Assembly (NCBI GenBank): GCA_963691705.1
Contig: OY829539.1
Location: 46,075,656-46,139,655, forward strand
Length of the DNA: 64,000 nt
DNA from: Viola odorata
Lineage: Eukaryota > Streptophyta > Magnoliopsida > Malpighiales > Violaceae
Direction of reading: 5' to 3'
Shown: positions 50,430 through 62,378 of the stretch, piece by piece
Position numbering within the stretch: the first letter of the stretch is position 1
Layout: each line of letters starts with the position of its first letter
Made by a program: the position numbers and the translations under genes
The notes under the pieces: model-generated
Seen by the model: the letters and a program-made list of their open reading frames with translations, nothing else
Database searches by the model: none
What the model was told of the DNA's origin: nothing

Positions 50430-50920
50430 GAGTGAAAAGTCTTACCCTTGTGATGGTCGGTCTTGATCAGATGGCTCACTAAGTGAAGGCATGCCCTGGC
50501 ACACCTAATATCTAGCGTTGGGGGTGAAAAGTCTTATCCTTGTGGTAGCCACGTGTGGGCCATAAGACGAGGCACGTCCCTACGCCCCCGGGGGTGAAAA
50601 GTCCTTTCCTTTTGGTAAACCGTGCTAATATAGGTGGCCCACTAAGATGAGGCACGCCCCGGTATCCCTAGGGGTGAATAGTCCGATCCTTATATCGACC
50701 GTTCTTGTGGAGACGGCTCGTCAAGGAAAGGCACGCCACAGGGAAATAGTAACTCCATCTTGGAAGTGAAAATCCTATCCTTGTGACCGGGCTAATATAG
50801 ACGGCTCACTAAGTGAGGGCACGATTTCGGGATGCGAGGACAACGCCCGAGAGTGAAAAGTCCTAACCTTGTGACGGCCTGTCCTGATCAGATGGCTCAC
50901 CAAGAGGAGGCACTTTCCGA
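50430..50920 (+). repeat. Tandem repeats downstream of pol
   Basis: About six diverged units, each with GTGAAAAGTCCTTACCTTGTG-like starts and GGCTCACTAAG plus GGCACGCC further in, begin near 50432, 50524, 50594, 50673, 50766 and 50853, spaced 70-93 bases. Tandem repeats in the hypervariable 3' untranslated region are known for Tat-lineage elements. Confidence 0.75.
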
Positions 50921-51589
50921 CCGATCGTGGTAACGTGAAAACACGAAGAATCGCGAAATCCCAGCGAGTAACTAGATGCGGAATCCCTGGTGAAGTGAGC
51001 TGGTTGAGAAAGCGATAACGAGCAACACCGACACCCTAAAATGGCAGCGGATTGGCTCCTACGAGTAACCAGTGTCCGTTATCACATATCTCTTACTAAT
51101 AAACATTAATTGAGAGTGTGCAGGATATTTCTGACTAACGGAGATATCAACGCTCGAGATGACAACGGAGTTGTGCGACCCGTCAACGAAATTGACGTGA
51201 GGCCAATCGCACTGATTTCTACATGATTCGAGGAATAGGGCCTAAAGACCCTACTCGTTATCTCTTTTGATCGTGGGAATGATACTTCTTTTCTGTGGAA
51301 TATCATTTCTGATGATGCCAAGCAGCGATTAAGATGAACCTGGCAAAGCCCGTCAGCATAATCAGGATGATAATGGCGCGATGGCCATGCTAAGTAAAAC
51401 TCGAAGAAAAAGAAGTACAGAAAAGGAAATCAACAACAAAGGAATCCAGTATCATTAAAGTGCTGCTGTTTAAATCACCCACAAAAGGTCGCAAAAGTAT
51501 ACCAAAAAAAAATTGGACAAAAAGATGGCGATAATACCCTGCCTATGATTGATTCCCCGAGCTCTCCCGCCCCGGGTAACCCTTTGACC
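50921..51589. other. Tat 3' region without recognised coding sequence
   Basis: Between the tandem repeats and the antisense gene I see no supported ORF or repeat. Confidence 0.4.
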
Positions 51590-53292
51590 TGGCTATGCGG
51601 AAGCCTTCATCATTGAGATCAGCGGAATTCCGCAAAAAAGGCGTCACCTTTATAAAATTCTTCTCCATGAACTTCCACGAAATAGTCAGCCATGATGGCA
51701 GCAGTCCTTTCGACATACCACTGACACCTGACTGTCGTCTCTCTCTCAAGTGCCGCCTTCTCTTCTGCCAAGGCGGCCCTCTCTTCCGCCAGAGCCGCTC
51801 TCTCCCTCAAGAGCGATACTCTTCAACTGTTCAGCTGACAGAGCGGCATTAGAATCGGCCAACCGTTGCTTCGCCTCTCTTGCCTCCTCTTTGGCCACTT
51901 CCATGGCCCTTATGCATTCTTGTCGCTCTTCCAACAACCTCTGCTTCTCTTCCTGCTCCTTTGGAAGTTTGTCCGCGGAAACGGCAAGGGCAGCCGTCTT
52001 TTGCGACATGCGCTCTGTATAAAGATGAAACCGGATGAGACCGATAAAGAGATTAGAACGCAGCAAGTCAGCTTGCTCTCTATCCTCCTCAGCAGCAAAA
52101 GTGCTTTGTTCTTCGAAAGATGTTAGCATATGAGCGGCTAGGAATGAAGCAGTGATAGCAGAGTTATCGCCCCCGATGGCCGTGATTCCTGAACTACGCA
52201 GTGTAGTCAGGTCCAGTTGATGGGTAACAGGCCCGACAGCGTTAACTGAACTTACATCGGCCAGGAGAATGGACACAACCGCTCCCTCCCCGAAGCGCTT
52301 ATGCGCTGAAGCGTCAGAAGGTACAAAGACCATGGCAGGAGGAGAGGGAGGCTGGTTAGTGGAGGAACCCCCTTGAAGCCTGAAAGGGTCATGGGGTTGA
52401 TAGGAGGAGAAGGCGGCAGCGATTGAAGCAGCTTCACGTTCAAAGGAACGTCCTTATCGCCCGACGGCTGATTTCCAGCGTCACCTATCGACAAGGCATA
52501 TCAGAACATTGAACAAGTCAGAGTGATAACGGGAGGAAAGAAACTTACTTATAGTACACTCCTCTATAAGCCTGTACAAGGCAAACTCTCGAATGCGGAA
52601 GGATGAACTTAGCTCTAGCAGCATGTTCGCTTGGCGAAGCTCTTCCCTGGACAGTACTGTCGGGTTTACCCAAATGGAATCAATAAGACACCGATTGAAG
52701 CCCTAGGCCACGGGCGAAAAGGCAGTTTCACGATGAAGAAACCACTCTTCCAATCAGCCACAGTCTCTTCAAAGCCCTGGGACTTCTGCCAGAATGACTG
52801 CACTAACGCATCATTCCACCTCGGGGTGATATCTACCACACAGTTGCGGCACTTGAAGCTAAAAAACTTGCAAAATAAATTGACAGACGGGATAAAGATA
52901 CCCCGTAACTCACAAGCACAAATGAAGGCATGAATCCCGCACCAGGAGGAAGGCATAATCTGAGCCAGGTTAATGTCGTAATGATGCATTAATCCTTTCA
53001 CGGCTTCGTGAATGGGAAAACAAAAACCGTAAAGGAACATATTAAAATACACCATCCTATCGCTCCCCGATAGAGGGTCGTGAAGCCATTGACCAGCTTC
53101 AGGAATTTTGACAGAGTAACCAGGAGGAAAAAAGATACCATTTTCCTCCAACTCAGCCTTCAATACCGTTTCATAAACAAAAACACTGGGTGTTCTCTCG
53201 ATTTCTAAATCTATGGGCCGCTGGAGACCCTTAGAAGACCTATTTGTGGCCGTAGGCCACTGAGTATCCTTGGATATCCTAGACGTGCTCAT
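51590..53292 (-). CDS. Antisense accessory ORF of the Tat element, Transposase_28-like with coiled coil
   Basis: Runs against gag-pol. The first part (53292 to about 52666, start MSTSRISKD) contains GFCFPIHEAVKGLMHHYDIN, LAQIMPSSWCGIHAFICACE and FIPSVNLFCKFFSFK. This resembles the plant 'putative gypsy type transposon' family (PF04195) as I remember it. The frame then shifts near 52690-52720 and continues with NPTVLSREELRQANMLLELS. Further down (52333 to about 51600) lies a long charged coiled coil (KEEAREAKQRLADSNAALSA), with another frame change near 51800. The pieces look like one spliced or slightly damaged gene with a globular head and a coiled tail. Function unknown; antisense ORFs of this kind are reported for Tat-lineage elements. 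Exact exons are uncertain. Confidence 0.55.
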
Positions 53293-53299
53293 AATGAAT

Positions 53300-53814
53300 C
53301 AGTAAGAAGAAAATCTGAGGAAGAAGAAGTAAAGTACCTTGAACAGAAGGCGGCGAGCAAGACCGTCGGCGCCGACGAACGGTGATTGTAACTTCCTTCG
53401 AAACAAAAATGAAACTCAGAGAGAGAAGAAGGAGAAAAATTCCAAAGCGCAAGCAAGAGTATTAAAAGAAAGCAGTTGCTCCCTTTTAAAGGCTAAGTTC
53501 GAAAATTGAACAGCCTGTAAAAATGGCACACGCCCCAAAGCGAAAGTGACACGTGGGAAAACCTCAAAAGGATATTTATGTCTAAGCATTTATATCTTCT
53601 GAGGGGGACAGTTACTGACAATCAGTTGAAAACGGTTGCATTGAAGCGACAGTTAGTCTCTAGAAGATAGCTTTCCATCAATGGAGGAGCTAACGCATGA
53701 GCATAGAAGACTAAAAAAGCAAAAACATCATTCTATTTAGTATAATAATAGCCATACGGCATCTACAAAGGATTGCCAGGGATGGAATCAATCATCGTCA
53801 GGCCAGTAAGAGGA
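53300..53814. other. Upstream region of the large antisense ORF
   Basis: Non-coding sequence between antisense ORFs, possibly promoter and leader for the ORF starting at 53292. Confidence 0.35.
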
Positions 53815-54214
53815 CTAGTAGCAGTATTCTTCATCCGAGGACGGAAGCTCCTCATCAGCGAAAGGAAGAGATTTGTCAACCTTTCGCTCCAGACTCGGTA
53901 CTAACGGGTTGGGTTCCCCTTTCACGGCGGAAGATGCCACCTTTATGACGATATTGCCTGGAGGAACCTCCTCTTCGAACCAGTCAGTAGGAGGAAATAA
54001 TTCCTTGCCCTTACAAGCAGGAGGGGCAGAAAAGGAAGAAAACCAGTCAATGGTCTTTGAATTTACTCTCTTCTTCGACCTTTTCCGACCTTTGCGGCTA
54101 GGCAATCGCCTCTTCAGGCACGACAGTGAAGGAGGATTGTCAGGATCCGGTGTAGTCGGGGGGTCGGACGAGATTCTCGCTCATCAAAGACCTGATCATG
54201 CGAATCAGCCATGA
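53815..54214 (-). CDS. Second antisense ORF of the Tat element, basic/acidic protein
   Basis: From ATG 54214 (MADSHDQVFDERES) the frame must shift by one base near 54170 to join the longer downstream frame ending at 53815, about 130 codons in all. The middle is strongly basic (RKGRKRSKKRVNSK, a possible nuclear localisation signal), and the end is acidic (DEELPSSDEEYCY). No family recognised. Coding status rests on its position among the other antisense ORFs. Confidence 0.4.
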
Positions 54215-54744
54215 GAAATAGAAATTAGTAATAACAGAAGAGTAGGAAGAAGAAGATGAACAGAAAAAAGAAGAACTCCCCATAAATAGTCAAAGTGGTG
54301 AGGCTCTTCAGAATTTTCCGCACGTGATTGGAGGATGATTCAATGCATCTCGAGAAGATCAACCATAACAGCAGAATCAAGTCCTTCGATCACGCATGTT
54401 GGGATTTCTCGATAATCAAGAAATACCGAAAAACCACCCAATCAGTTAATACTGAAGAGGCGGCGCGAGATTAATGCAAAACGGTTCGCCAGAACAACTG
54501 ACGCCACCTAGCAGACAAAGAAAAATAAATGCTACAGAAGTCCGACCAATGGCAGACTCACTTTCAGTTGGGCTGACACAGCCCTCAACTGAAGCAGGGG
54601 CTAATGCACTAGAAAGGGAAAGAAATCGCAAGCCCGATAACCGAAAGAAGTCTTCATTTATATACGGCCTAACGGCCTAAATATACATCCGCATACACGA
54701 TACATACAAAGGAAAAATAAAAAAGGAGGCACAGCGGCAAGCGC

Positions 54745-55134
54745 TCAAGCCCGAGACCCTGCGTCATTGTCATCATCCACCAGCAGAGTAGGGATATCCC
54801 TCAAGGCCTCCACCACAGAGGTCAGCTCAGAAGAGGTGCCTCTCATGCTCTTCAGGCAGTAGTTCAGCAGATCCTTCCTCTGCTGCAGCATGGAGATGGC
54901 TACCTCGATGTGGCAGGTTGCAGCGGCCAACTTGGAGACGTTCCCTATGGGATTGAAGTCCTCCATGGAAGCAGCCTCAATCCTAGACTGAATAGGGGTC
55001 ATCATTCCCCGAAGCTCCAGCACGTCTTCACCAGTCTTCGTCAGCATGTTCTCTAAAAAGCTGACATCACCCTCAGTGAGATTTTTGAGGGTTATGGCTT
55101 TGGAAGTCAGAAAGTTTCTAGTGAGATCGTCCAT
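54745..55134 (-). CDS. Third antisense ORF of the Tat element, 129-aa helical protein
   Basis: ATG 55134 (MDDLTRNFLTSKAITLKNL) opens an intact 129-codon frame. The product is predicted mainly helical, with heptad-like stretches (SFLENMLTKTGEDVLELRG and LQQRKDLLNYCLKSM), and ends in an acidic tail (LLVDDDNDAGSRA). No family recognised. It lies between pol and the 3' LTR on the antisense strand, like the two preceding ORFs, and unlike them shows no frame damage. Confidence 0.5.
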   Translation of the reverse strand: MDDLTRNFLTSKAITLKNLTEGDVSFLENMLTKTGEDVLELRGMMTPIQSRIEAASMEDFNPIGNVSKLAAATCHIEVAISMLQQRKDLLNYCLKSMRGTSSELTSVVEALRDIPTLLVDDDNDAGSRA

Positions 55135-55197
55135 GAAGAAATGATAAATGAGATGTAGGGAGAATGTGAAGAATCTGCACCGAAAAAAGGATCGCAT

Positions 55198-55932
55198 TTA
55201 TAGATCCGAAGTAGTAGCTGCTCACCAAGGCATGTCCCTCGAAAATTGAGTCGTCCCGTTATCCCGAAGCAGCTAGAGAGATAGGCTAAAATGGAACTCT
55301 TTGTGAACATCCGAGATACTCAAGTGGAGTACAGACCAAAATCCAGAAGAGCGTAAACCGCGTCAATAGTGTAGGTAGCTTATGGCATAAAACTACGTCA
55401 ATATTGCGGACGACTTACAGTAAGGCTGGATTCAACAAGCTTGGATAGAAAAAGCGACCCCAACGACACCCCGATATGAAAAATGATAAAATATCGCCTT
55501 CCGAACGATATTCTGAGCTACGAGGAGGTAACGTCGTAATGTCCTGCCTTGCCGATATCGATCATATGAAACATGCCGAGGGAAATACCAACGTTATCAG
55601 TTTGGGTATATCTCTGGCATTATCAGTTCTGGTTTATGACCATCGTTATCGCTACAACCTCCTCACTATCAACTTGGTCGACATCCTCTCTGTGGGCAAT
55701 AGTTCTCACAAGAGTTCGGTTCGAGTTACCTGCTTCGCTATCGTGTATCTGGTACAAAGATGCCGAGTTTTGATAGATACCGGGAATGAAAATACATGGT
55801 TTGAATGTCAAAAGAATCAGAGAAACCCGAAGATCCTCACGAACCTGCCGCGATATAAAGGAAATAACACTCCTCTAGGTGCCGAGAATGAAGCCCTTGG
55901 TAAACACTCGGGCTCGCTTTCAGTTGGGCTTA
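55198..55932. other. Last part of the Tat internal region before the 3' LTR
   Basis: The stretch contains short frames without recognisable content. No clear polypurine tract lies directly before the 3' LTR; the sequence there is GGGCTCGCTTTCAGTTGGGC. Confidence 0.4.
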
Positions 55933-56073
55933 TGATAACAATTGATAAAACACCGATGGTACATTCGTCTTTTCACCCCAAGTCAAGGTCGGACCACTGT
56001 AGACCTTGACTGGCGACAGCCACCCAGCTACCGCCCCATGTTGACCGAGGAACCCTCGGATGGTCGACATCAG

Positions 56074-56120
<47 letters not shown>

Positions 56121-56504
56121 ACGCGGCATCTGTTTCCGCGCACGGCATCCTCTCATCCTAGACAGCCTTGGTAACATCTCACTAGCGATACCTCATTAAC
56201 GATATCTCATCCAGCTGACGCCTGCTGACGTCATCTTGGGCGTTATCTTTCCTTGTTAATGCCTAACCCCATGTGTAACACCCTCTCTTTTTGCCTATAA
56301 ATACCACCCCTTTTCAGATCAAAGGTAAGGCCAGAATTGCTACCTGAATCTCTGCCAAATTACACAACCATACTAACTTAAGCATCGGAGTGTCTATGCC
56401 GGGGGGCCCCCTCCGGCGCTTTGCAGGTACGACGGACTGCCTCCACAGCGACTCCGGACGGCCATAATCTGTACCCCGCTTTCTCAGAAGTCCTAATCTT
56501 AACA
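55933..56504 (+). repeat. 3' LTR of the Tat element
   Basis: 572 bp, beginning TGATAACAATTGATAAAACA and ending AATCTTAACA like the 5' copy. Its extra length of 35 bases is explained by a G42 run where the 5' LTR has G8. Confidence 0.9.
56075..56116 (+). repeat. G42 homopolymer in the 3' LTR
   Basis: Forty-two G in a row; the corresponding site of the 5' LTR has eight. Slippage in vivo or an assembly artefact are both possible. Confidence 0.9.
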
Positions 56505-58560
56505 AGAATGATTAGCAAGCTGAATGGCAAGGCTGGTAGGTCTGAGAGGCTCGAGCCCAAGACTGTTATAAATGATCAAGGTCATGACATTAATGCCTGC
56601 CCCCAAATCGCACATGGCCTTCCTGATGTCGATTATACCAATTCGGCAGGGTATGATGAACATTCCTTGGTCCTTGAACTTCGAGAGGATCTTCCTCTGG
56701 ATGTGGGCAAAAGTGTTAGCTCCTACACTGATCTTGTTAACTTCAGCCAATTTACTCTTGTTTGTGCATAACTGTTTTAGGAAGTTGGCGTAGCGAGGCA
56801 CATTCTAAACTGTTTGGATGAGAGGGATGTTTACAACCACTTTGCTGAACATGTCAAAGATCTCTCTGTCTTCCTTGTCTTTCTTGGACTTGATCAATCT
56901 TTAGGGAAATGGGGGCTCGAGAATCTTGTGAATGTATTCTTGGGTGAATTCGGGTGGATTAGGGTCATTCCTTGGTGAACCTCTAGGGAGCGAATTCTGT
57001 CCTCCATGACCTCGACAAATCTGGGCATTTTTGGGCTTTTTACCCTGGGTTTTGGCTTGAGTTTAGACTCTGGAGAGTTTTCAATGTCGGGGGCTGGATG
57101 TGTCGGAGGTGTCAAGGTCGTGCCACTTCGCAGGGTTACAGCACAGACGTTGTGCTTTGGATTTGTCTCGGTTTGAGGTGGAAATCTCCCTTGATTCTTC
57201 AGCTCTATCATCTCGGCCATCATGGTGCTCATTTGCTTCTTAAGATCCTCGATTTCCTTTTGTTGTTCAGGGTTACGAGGTGGTTCTGTATTCGGGGGCA
57301 CGACAAAAGTCTGATCTTGTGGAGGCTGGTGTTGGTACTGATTGTACGTGGGTCGGGGTCTGAAGTTCTACATGTTGAGAGGAGGTGGATGATTCCCATA
57401 GGGATTCTGTTGTTGTTGCTGATGGCTAGGGCCGGCGGGCTGAGGGTTTGGAACCCATCCTGGATTCGGCTATTTCTAGCCCTGGTTGTAGTTTTGACCA
57501 TAAGGGGTTTGATTGTACTGGCCGGCAGCATTCGCTTGGATCTCATCTGGAATATGGAGGCATGCATCCGTAAGGTGGTCCATAAAATTACAGATTTGAC
57601 AGGCCTTGACTGGTGTGGATTGTCCTGCCACGAAATTCTAAAATAGCCCTGTAAGGGCGGTCAGCTGATTCTACAGTGCTGCAACTTGGACATTTTGGCC
57701 GCTACTGTTACCAACTTCAGATGTAGCATTCTTGGCCATGAGTTCGATGGTGACCTTGGCAGCAGCTGGTGTGAGAGCAGTGAGAGAACCATTTGCGACA
57801 GCGTTGAGAAGGGCCTTGTCGTGAGCCTTGAAGCCTTCACAGAAGTACTGAATAAGGGCATTCTCGCTAAGGTTGTGTGAGGGGCACATGGACTGCATCT
57901 TCAAATATCTTTCATAATACTGGGCAAGATCTTCTTCTTTCCTCTAGACTATGGATACTAGCTGCTTGCGCGTGGTGTTGGCTATAGATGCTGGATAATA
58001 CTTCTCAGTGAAGATCTTAGACATCTCCGCCCAAGAGTGGATGGATCTTGGCGAAAGGTCATAATACCAGTCGAGGGCATTATCTCTAAGAGACCACATA
58101 AAAGCGTGCAGCTTTGCTTGATCGATGCTGACATTGGGAGGTTTCATGGCCTCGCAAATTGAGTGGAGTTGTTGAAGGTGACGAAGAGCGCTTTCTTTAA
58201 GAACACCTCAAAAGGTAGGTATATGGTGCATAACGACTGATTTGAGGGTCCAATTATGAGGGACAGCAGGTCAAACGATGCAACTGCTTGACATGTCGGG
58301 GGCTGCATTGAGGTGGTCAATGGACTGCTGGTTTGGAGGAGGTGGCGGTGGGTCTTCAGGACGCACATGATTATCCTGGTTTTCCATGGATGGAATATCA
58401 AAGAAGGCGACAGGTGGGTTTTCGAGACCTCGATGAAGGTAGACTAGGTCTTGATAGAACTGACGGTCTGGGTCGGCCAGATTTGAGGGTTGTCTTTCGA
58501 GGGCCGGATAAGGAATTCCTCTACGCTTGCCTACGAAGTCCTCTTTTTGTTCTGGTCAAT
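56505..58560 (-). pseudogene. Athila-type gypsy element, gag and protease fragment
   Basis: Read from 58560 down, a gag region holds LHAFMWSLRDNALDWYYDL and TEKYYPASIANTTRKQL, a zinc knuckle CQICNFMDHLTDAC (CCHC spacing), a Gln/Pro/Asn-rich linker, and NPKHNVCAVTLRSGT, typical of Athila. The protease start CDLGAGINVM ends at the Tat insertion point. Several stops and shifts break it. The remaining protease and RT lie at 42370-44133. The active-site residue order is altered, so it is inactive. Confidence 0.87.
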
Positions 58561-58636
58561 TCGAGATCTAGAGGGAGTAAATGCGGTGCAGATCTCCTGG
58601 TCATACAAATACAAAGAAAATTAGTACCGTTCAATC

Positions 58637-58657
58637 CCCGGCAACGGCGCCAAAATT
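58637..58657 (-). other. Athila primer-binding site
   Basis: Read on the minus strand directly after the LTR: TTTTGGCGCCGTTGCCGGGG, the usual Athila primer site (thought to use tRNA-Asp). This fixes the minus orientation and the 5' LTR boundary. Confidence 0.8.
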
Positions 58658-60327
58658 TGATCGTCACTCAAATATACTAATATTTTCCTGATGCCTAAAT
58701 GCACAAATAAATGTGTAAAGGGCAAGACAGGGTCGAACCACATAGATTAAAGGAATAATATTTCAGTTTTCAATATATGACAAAAGAGAAATGTAACTGA
58801 AAACAAACGTAACACTGGGGGGGTTTATGTTGATTAACGAATCAATCAACGCAGAAGAGGGGGCTAACAAGACAAGTAATTAAAACCGCAAATCACAACA
58901 CAAAAGTAACAATCAATCGAGGGCATGAAAGTGAAGAACAATCAAGGAAAAGATAATCAAAAGCAGTTCGAGGGCAAGAAAATAAGAAAAGCAGTAAAAG
59001 AGATTAATCTGATGGGAAGAGATCTTAGCAAAAGGTGTTCTCGGGTTGCATTTCAGGTCAGTTAATCATTGGCACAAAAATATTCCAAACTCATGTATAG
59101 ACCTGCTATAGGGGTCTAGTTTCCACTCAACACCCCCTACTTACCTTCGTAGGTAGAAACTACCCCCTATTTCCACATGTGAGGTAGCCTTGACGTTTCG
59201 CCGTCCCCCCAGGCATGAATGCAGGGAGGCACTACTCAGAATGCCTATGAAGTGGAGGTAAGACAGATCTAGGGCGTGACATCTCAGTGTGTCAAGCTCG
59301 CATCACATACCCTAAATGACCATTTACCCCTAGACGAAAGACCTCCCGCGATGTCCCCACTAGGTGTCTACTTTAACCCAAGGCTTCACGTCAGTTATAA
59401 CCAAGAGAATGACAATACTCATACAAAAATATTAACAGTTGATCAAGCCCTCAACATTTCTAAATGAGCATGGAACTAAAACGATAAACAATCGAATATG
59501 ACAAGAGAATATATTAAGCATGCTTTAGGCCTCTTAACCGAACCTTACAACCCTTGAAACACCCTTTACTAAGATAATGGAGCTTAGCTACTCATAATAA
59601 AATATAAACAGTAAATAGTAAATAACATGCAATAAATGAAGGTAAAAGAAAAGGAGTTTAGAAGAAACCGAAGGATGAATTAATAATTCAAAGGGGAGAA
59701 GCTTGCTCCTTTACAAACCGGCGGTTGCTCCAAAAACCAAGAGAATAAATCCCTAAAAACTAGGGTAGAAGATGAAGTGATGTAATAATGTCCTAGGACC
59801 AGCCGTCCTTACAAAAACCCTAAAACTTAGCTTATATAGCCTAAAACTAGCTAGGGGACAAAATATCTAAGGGGAGAGAGAGAGCCAATGGGAGCATGAT
59901 AGCGCACGTCCTTCGGGAGAATATTCTGGGGTCTCTGGCGCGCCTGACACTTTCTGGAAACGCATGGAATCCCGTGCGGATCTTCAAATATTTTTCTCTT
60001 TGGCTTTCGATTGAGAAATAATGCAGAGGTATCGTGGCCGAGAGACTGCTCACTGGTCTAGTTAGTGTCAAGGGCTCGATGACACTCTGATCCTCTGGGC
60101 ATTGAAGCTCGAAATCCCAAGAATTCCTCCAAAAATGCTTCTTTTCGCTCTTTTTCTCCTTTTGGTGTTGATCTGCAATAAAGATGTAAATAAGGGTCAA
60201 ATAGCATAATCAAGCACCCGAAAAGGCTAGAAAAGAAGATAAAATTATGCCCAAGAAATATGTTATCACGCGGCCTACCCGTGAGCTCGCTCCGCAGATA
60301 CGAGTGAAAGCCCTTAAGCTCGTATCA
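58658..60327 (-). repeat. 5' LTR of the Athila-type element
   Basis: On the minus strand it starts TGATACGAGCTTAAGGGC and ends GTGACGATCA, with TGAT/ATCA ends, 1,670 bp, within the usual length for Athila LTRs. The partner LTR is absent because the element is truncated near 42370. No coding content; the plus-strand ORFs in it are not credible. Confidence 0.75.
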
Positions 60328-62378
60328 CTTATTTTTCTCTCTCTACTCTTTTTTGTCATCTGACTCTCAAACTAGGCACAAGATTTAGCCATCTTGAGTT
60401 GATCTTTATGAACAAGTGTCGGCGCTAAAGGTGATAGCGTGTATTTCTTCCCATCCTTCTCACAATGGATCTTGTTGGTAAATCCATCATGGATAGCTTT
60501 CCTATCATACTGTCATGGCCTTCCAAGCAACAAGTGACTCGCTTGCATTAGTGCGACATCACACAAAACTTCATCTTGGAACCACTCAATGGAAAATGAA
60601 ACCAACACCTGATTTGAAACCTTGATCTCAACTCCATCATTCGGCAAAGACAGCTTGTAGGGTTTAGAGTGTTTGATACAAGTCAGCCCTAGCTTCTTCA
60701 CCATCATAAAGCTAACAACATTAGTACAGCTATCATTGTTAATAATCACACAACAAGGTTTATCCATCACCCTACACCATGAATAAAAAAGGTTCTCCTG
60801 CTGATCCGCATTAACCTCCAGTTGAGGTTGTACACTCAAGGCTCTCCTCAAGACGAGTATGTCATAGCTGTAAGGCTCATCCTCACCCGGACTCTCCTCA
60901 CCAAAACTGAAATCGAGTCCCTCCTCCTCAGAGCAACTCTCGGGTTGATTAAACCTCTCATCATCATCTTCACTCTCAACCTCCCTATTAAGTTTTATAA
61001 TCAAAATCCTTCAGTTTGGGCATTGGTGTTGAGTGTGCCCCTTCCCTTGACACTTGAAATATGCAATATCTCTTGCTGGTTTTGTGGAAGGGTTAGAAAT
61101 AGATGAAGTTTGAGGTTTAGAATAGTTGGAAGATTGTGTACCTTGCTTAAGAAATCGAGTGGAGGCAGAATTGTTTTGCCAAGGTTTGGCTACGGTCTTC
61201 TCCTCTTGCTTGTTATAATTTGGCTTCCAATTGCTCGGCTGGGATGTGTAGGTGGAGGTAGGGTAGGGTTTTGGCTTTCTTTAGAGTTGCCTTTCTATCT
61301 TAATAGCCATGTGAAGCATATCCTTCATCCCAACATAATTGCAACTCCAACTGATTTGCAATTTCTCTATTCAACCCCGCACTAAATTTGGCCATAGTTG
61401 CCTCTCTATCTTCCACCACATTCGCTCTAATGAGAGACATCTCTATCTCATTGTGATAATCATTCACACTCTTACTACCTTGAGTCAATTGTTTACTTTT
61501 GGTGCAACTCACGGTAATAATAGCTAGGAATGAATCTCCTTCTCATGATCTGTTTCATCTCTTCCCATGTTTGAATAGGCGGTTCTCCTATTCTTCTCCT
61601 ACTCACCAACTATTGATCCCACCAAGCTATGGCGTACCCGGTGAACTCAATAGCGGCCAGCTTTGAACTTTTTCTCCTTCGAGTAGTTATGACACTCAAA
61701 AATCTACTCAACCTTTCTTTCCCACTTGAGGTAGGCATTAGGATCATCTCTCTCAAGGAAGGCTGGAATTGTCATCTTGATACTACTAAGGTTAGTATCC
61801 ATGTGATTCCCATCTTGCCATCCTCGCCTTGGTTCAAATCTAGGTCACCTAGCACCTCGCCTCAACTCCTCATAGTCTTCAAATTCTTCCTTAACATCAT
61901 CATACCATCTAGCACGAGGAGACTGCCTAGGACCTTGAGGTTGGAAGGGTGGTTGCCTTGGTGCAACAACTCCTTGCCGCCTAGGCACTTCTCTCATCAT
62001 TTGACCTTGAACCACACACCCTTTCTCACCAACCGATTTCACTTCATTCTCACTTTCATAACCCGCAGGAACATCCTCCACCTCCATATGATCTAATGGT
62101 TGATCATCTTTTGGCATGTCGTAGAGTGGTATGCTAGAGGCCATACTTGTGTGTTGAGTGTATCTCTTGACCGGAATAGTCAAGGTGGGTTTAGGTCCAC
62201 TCTTTTTCTTCTGCTCGGAATTCATATCAGCTTGCCATGACATGAGGTTAGTCAATTGAGATTGTACAACATCCAATTTGTATAATATTTCTACCATACT
62301 CACCTCCTTTTTATTCCCACCTTCTTTAAGGCTTTGATCACCTTCTTTCGACACAATGTATCCTGAAAAGATGAACAA
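60328..62378 (-). pseudogene. Third gypsy element: gag and protease, cut by the Athila LTR
   Basis: The gag frame starts near 62378 and includes VSMVEILYKLDVVQSQLTNL, a Pro/Gln/Arg-rich region, and SVNDYHNEIEMSLIRANV with FSAGLNREIANQLEL. A zinc knuckle follows in which the first Cys is Tyr (YFKCQGKGHTQHQC). The aspartic protease region (60513-61004) reads VIINNDSCTNVVSFMMVKKL, then SHLLLGRP, followed by the usual DRKAIHDGFTNKIH. Homology stops at 60328 where the Athila LTR begins. Stops and frame changes are present. The style fits chromovirus-type Ty3/gypsy elements; RT and beyond are missing from the window. Confidence 0.8.

Larger units (their letters stand above)
44134..56504 (+). mobile_element. 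Tat-lineage Ty3/gypsy LTR retrotransposon, nearly complete
   Basis: A 12.4 kb element consists of two LTRs, a primer site, gag, pol (protease, RT, RNase H, second archaeal-type RNase H, integrase) and about 5.6 kb between pol and the 3' LTR containing tandem repeats and antisense ORFs. The second RNase H and the long 3' region are hallmarks of the Tat lineage (Retand, Grande, Ogre relatives). The gag-pol frame is uninterrupted by frameshifts but has seven stop codons. The two LTRs differ by about two dozen substitutions over roughly 530 aligned bases by eye, mostly transitions. Confidence 0.9.

Noticed and set aside
56314..56560. Minus-strand ORFs in the Tat LTRs (also 44483-44728)
   Set aside because: The same frames occur in both LTR copies and are non-coding U5 sequence.
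58658..60327. Plus- and minus-strand ORFs inside the Athila LTR
   Set aside because: Short frames in an LTR without recognisable protein features.
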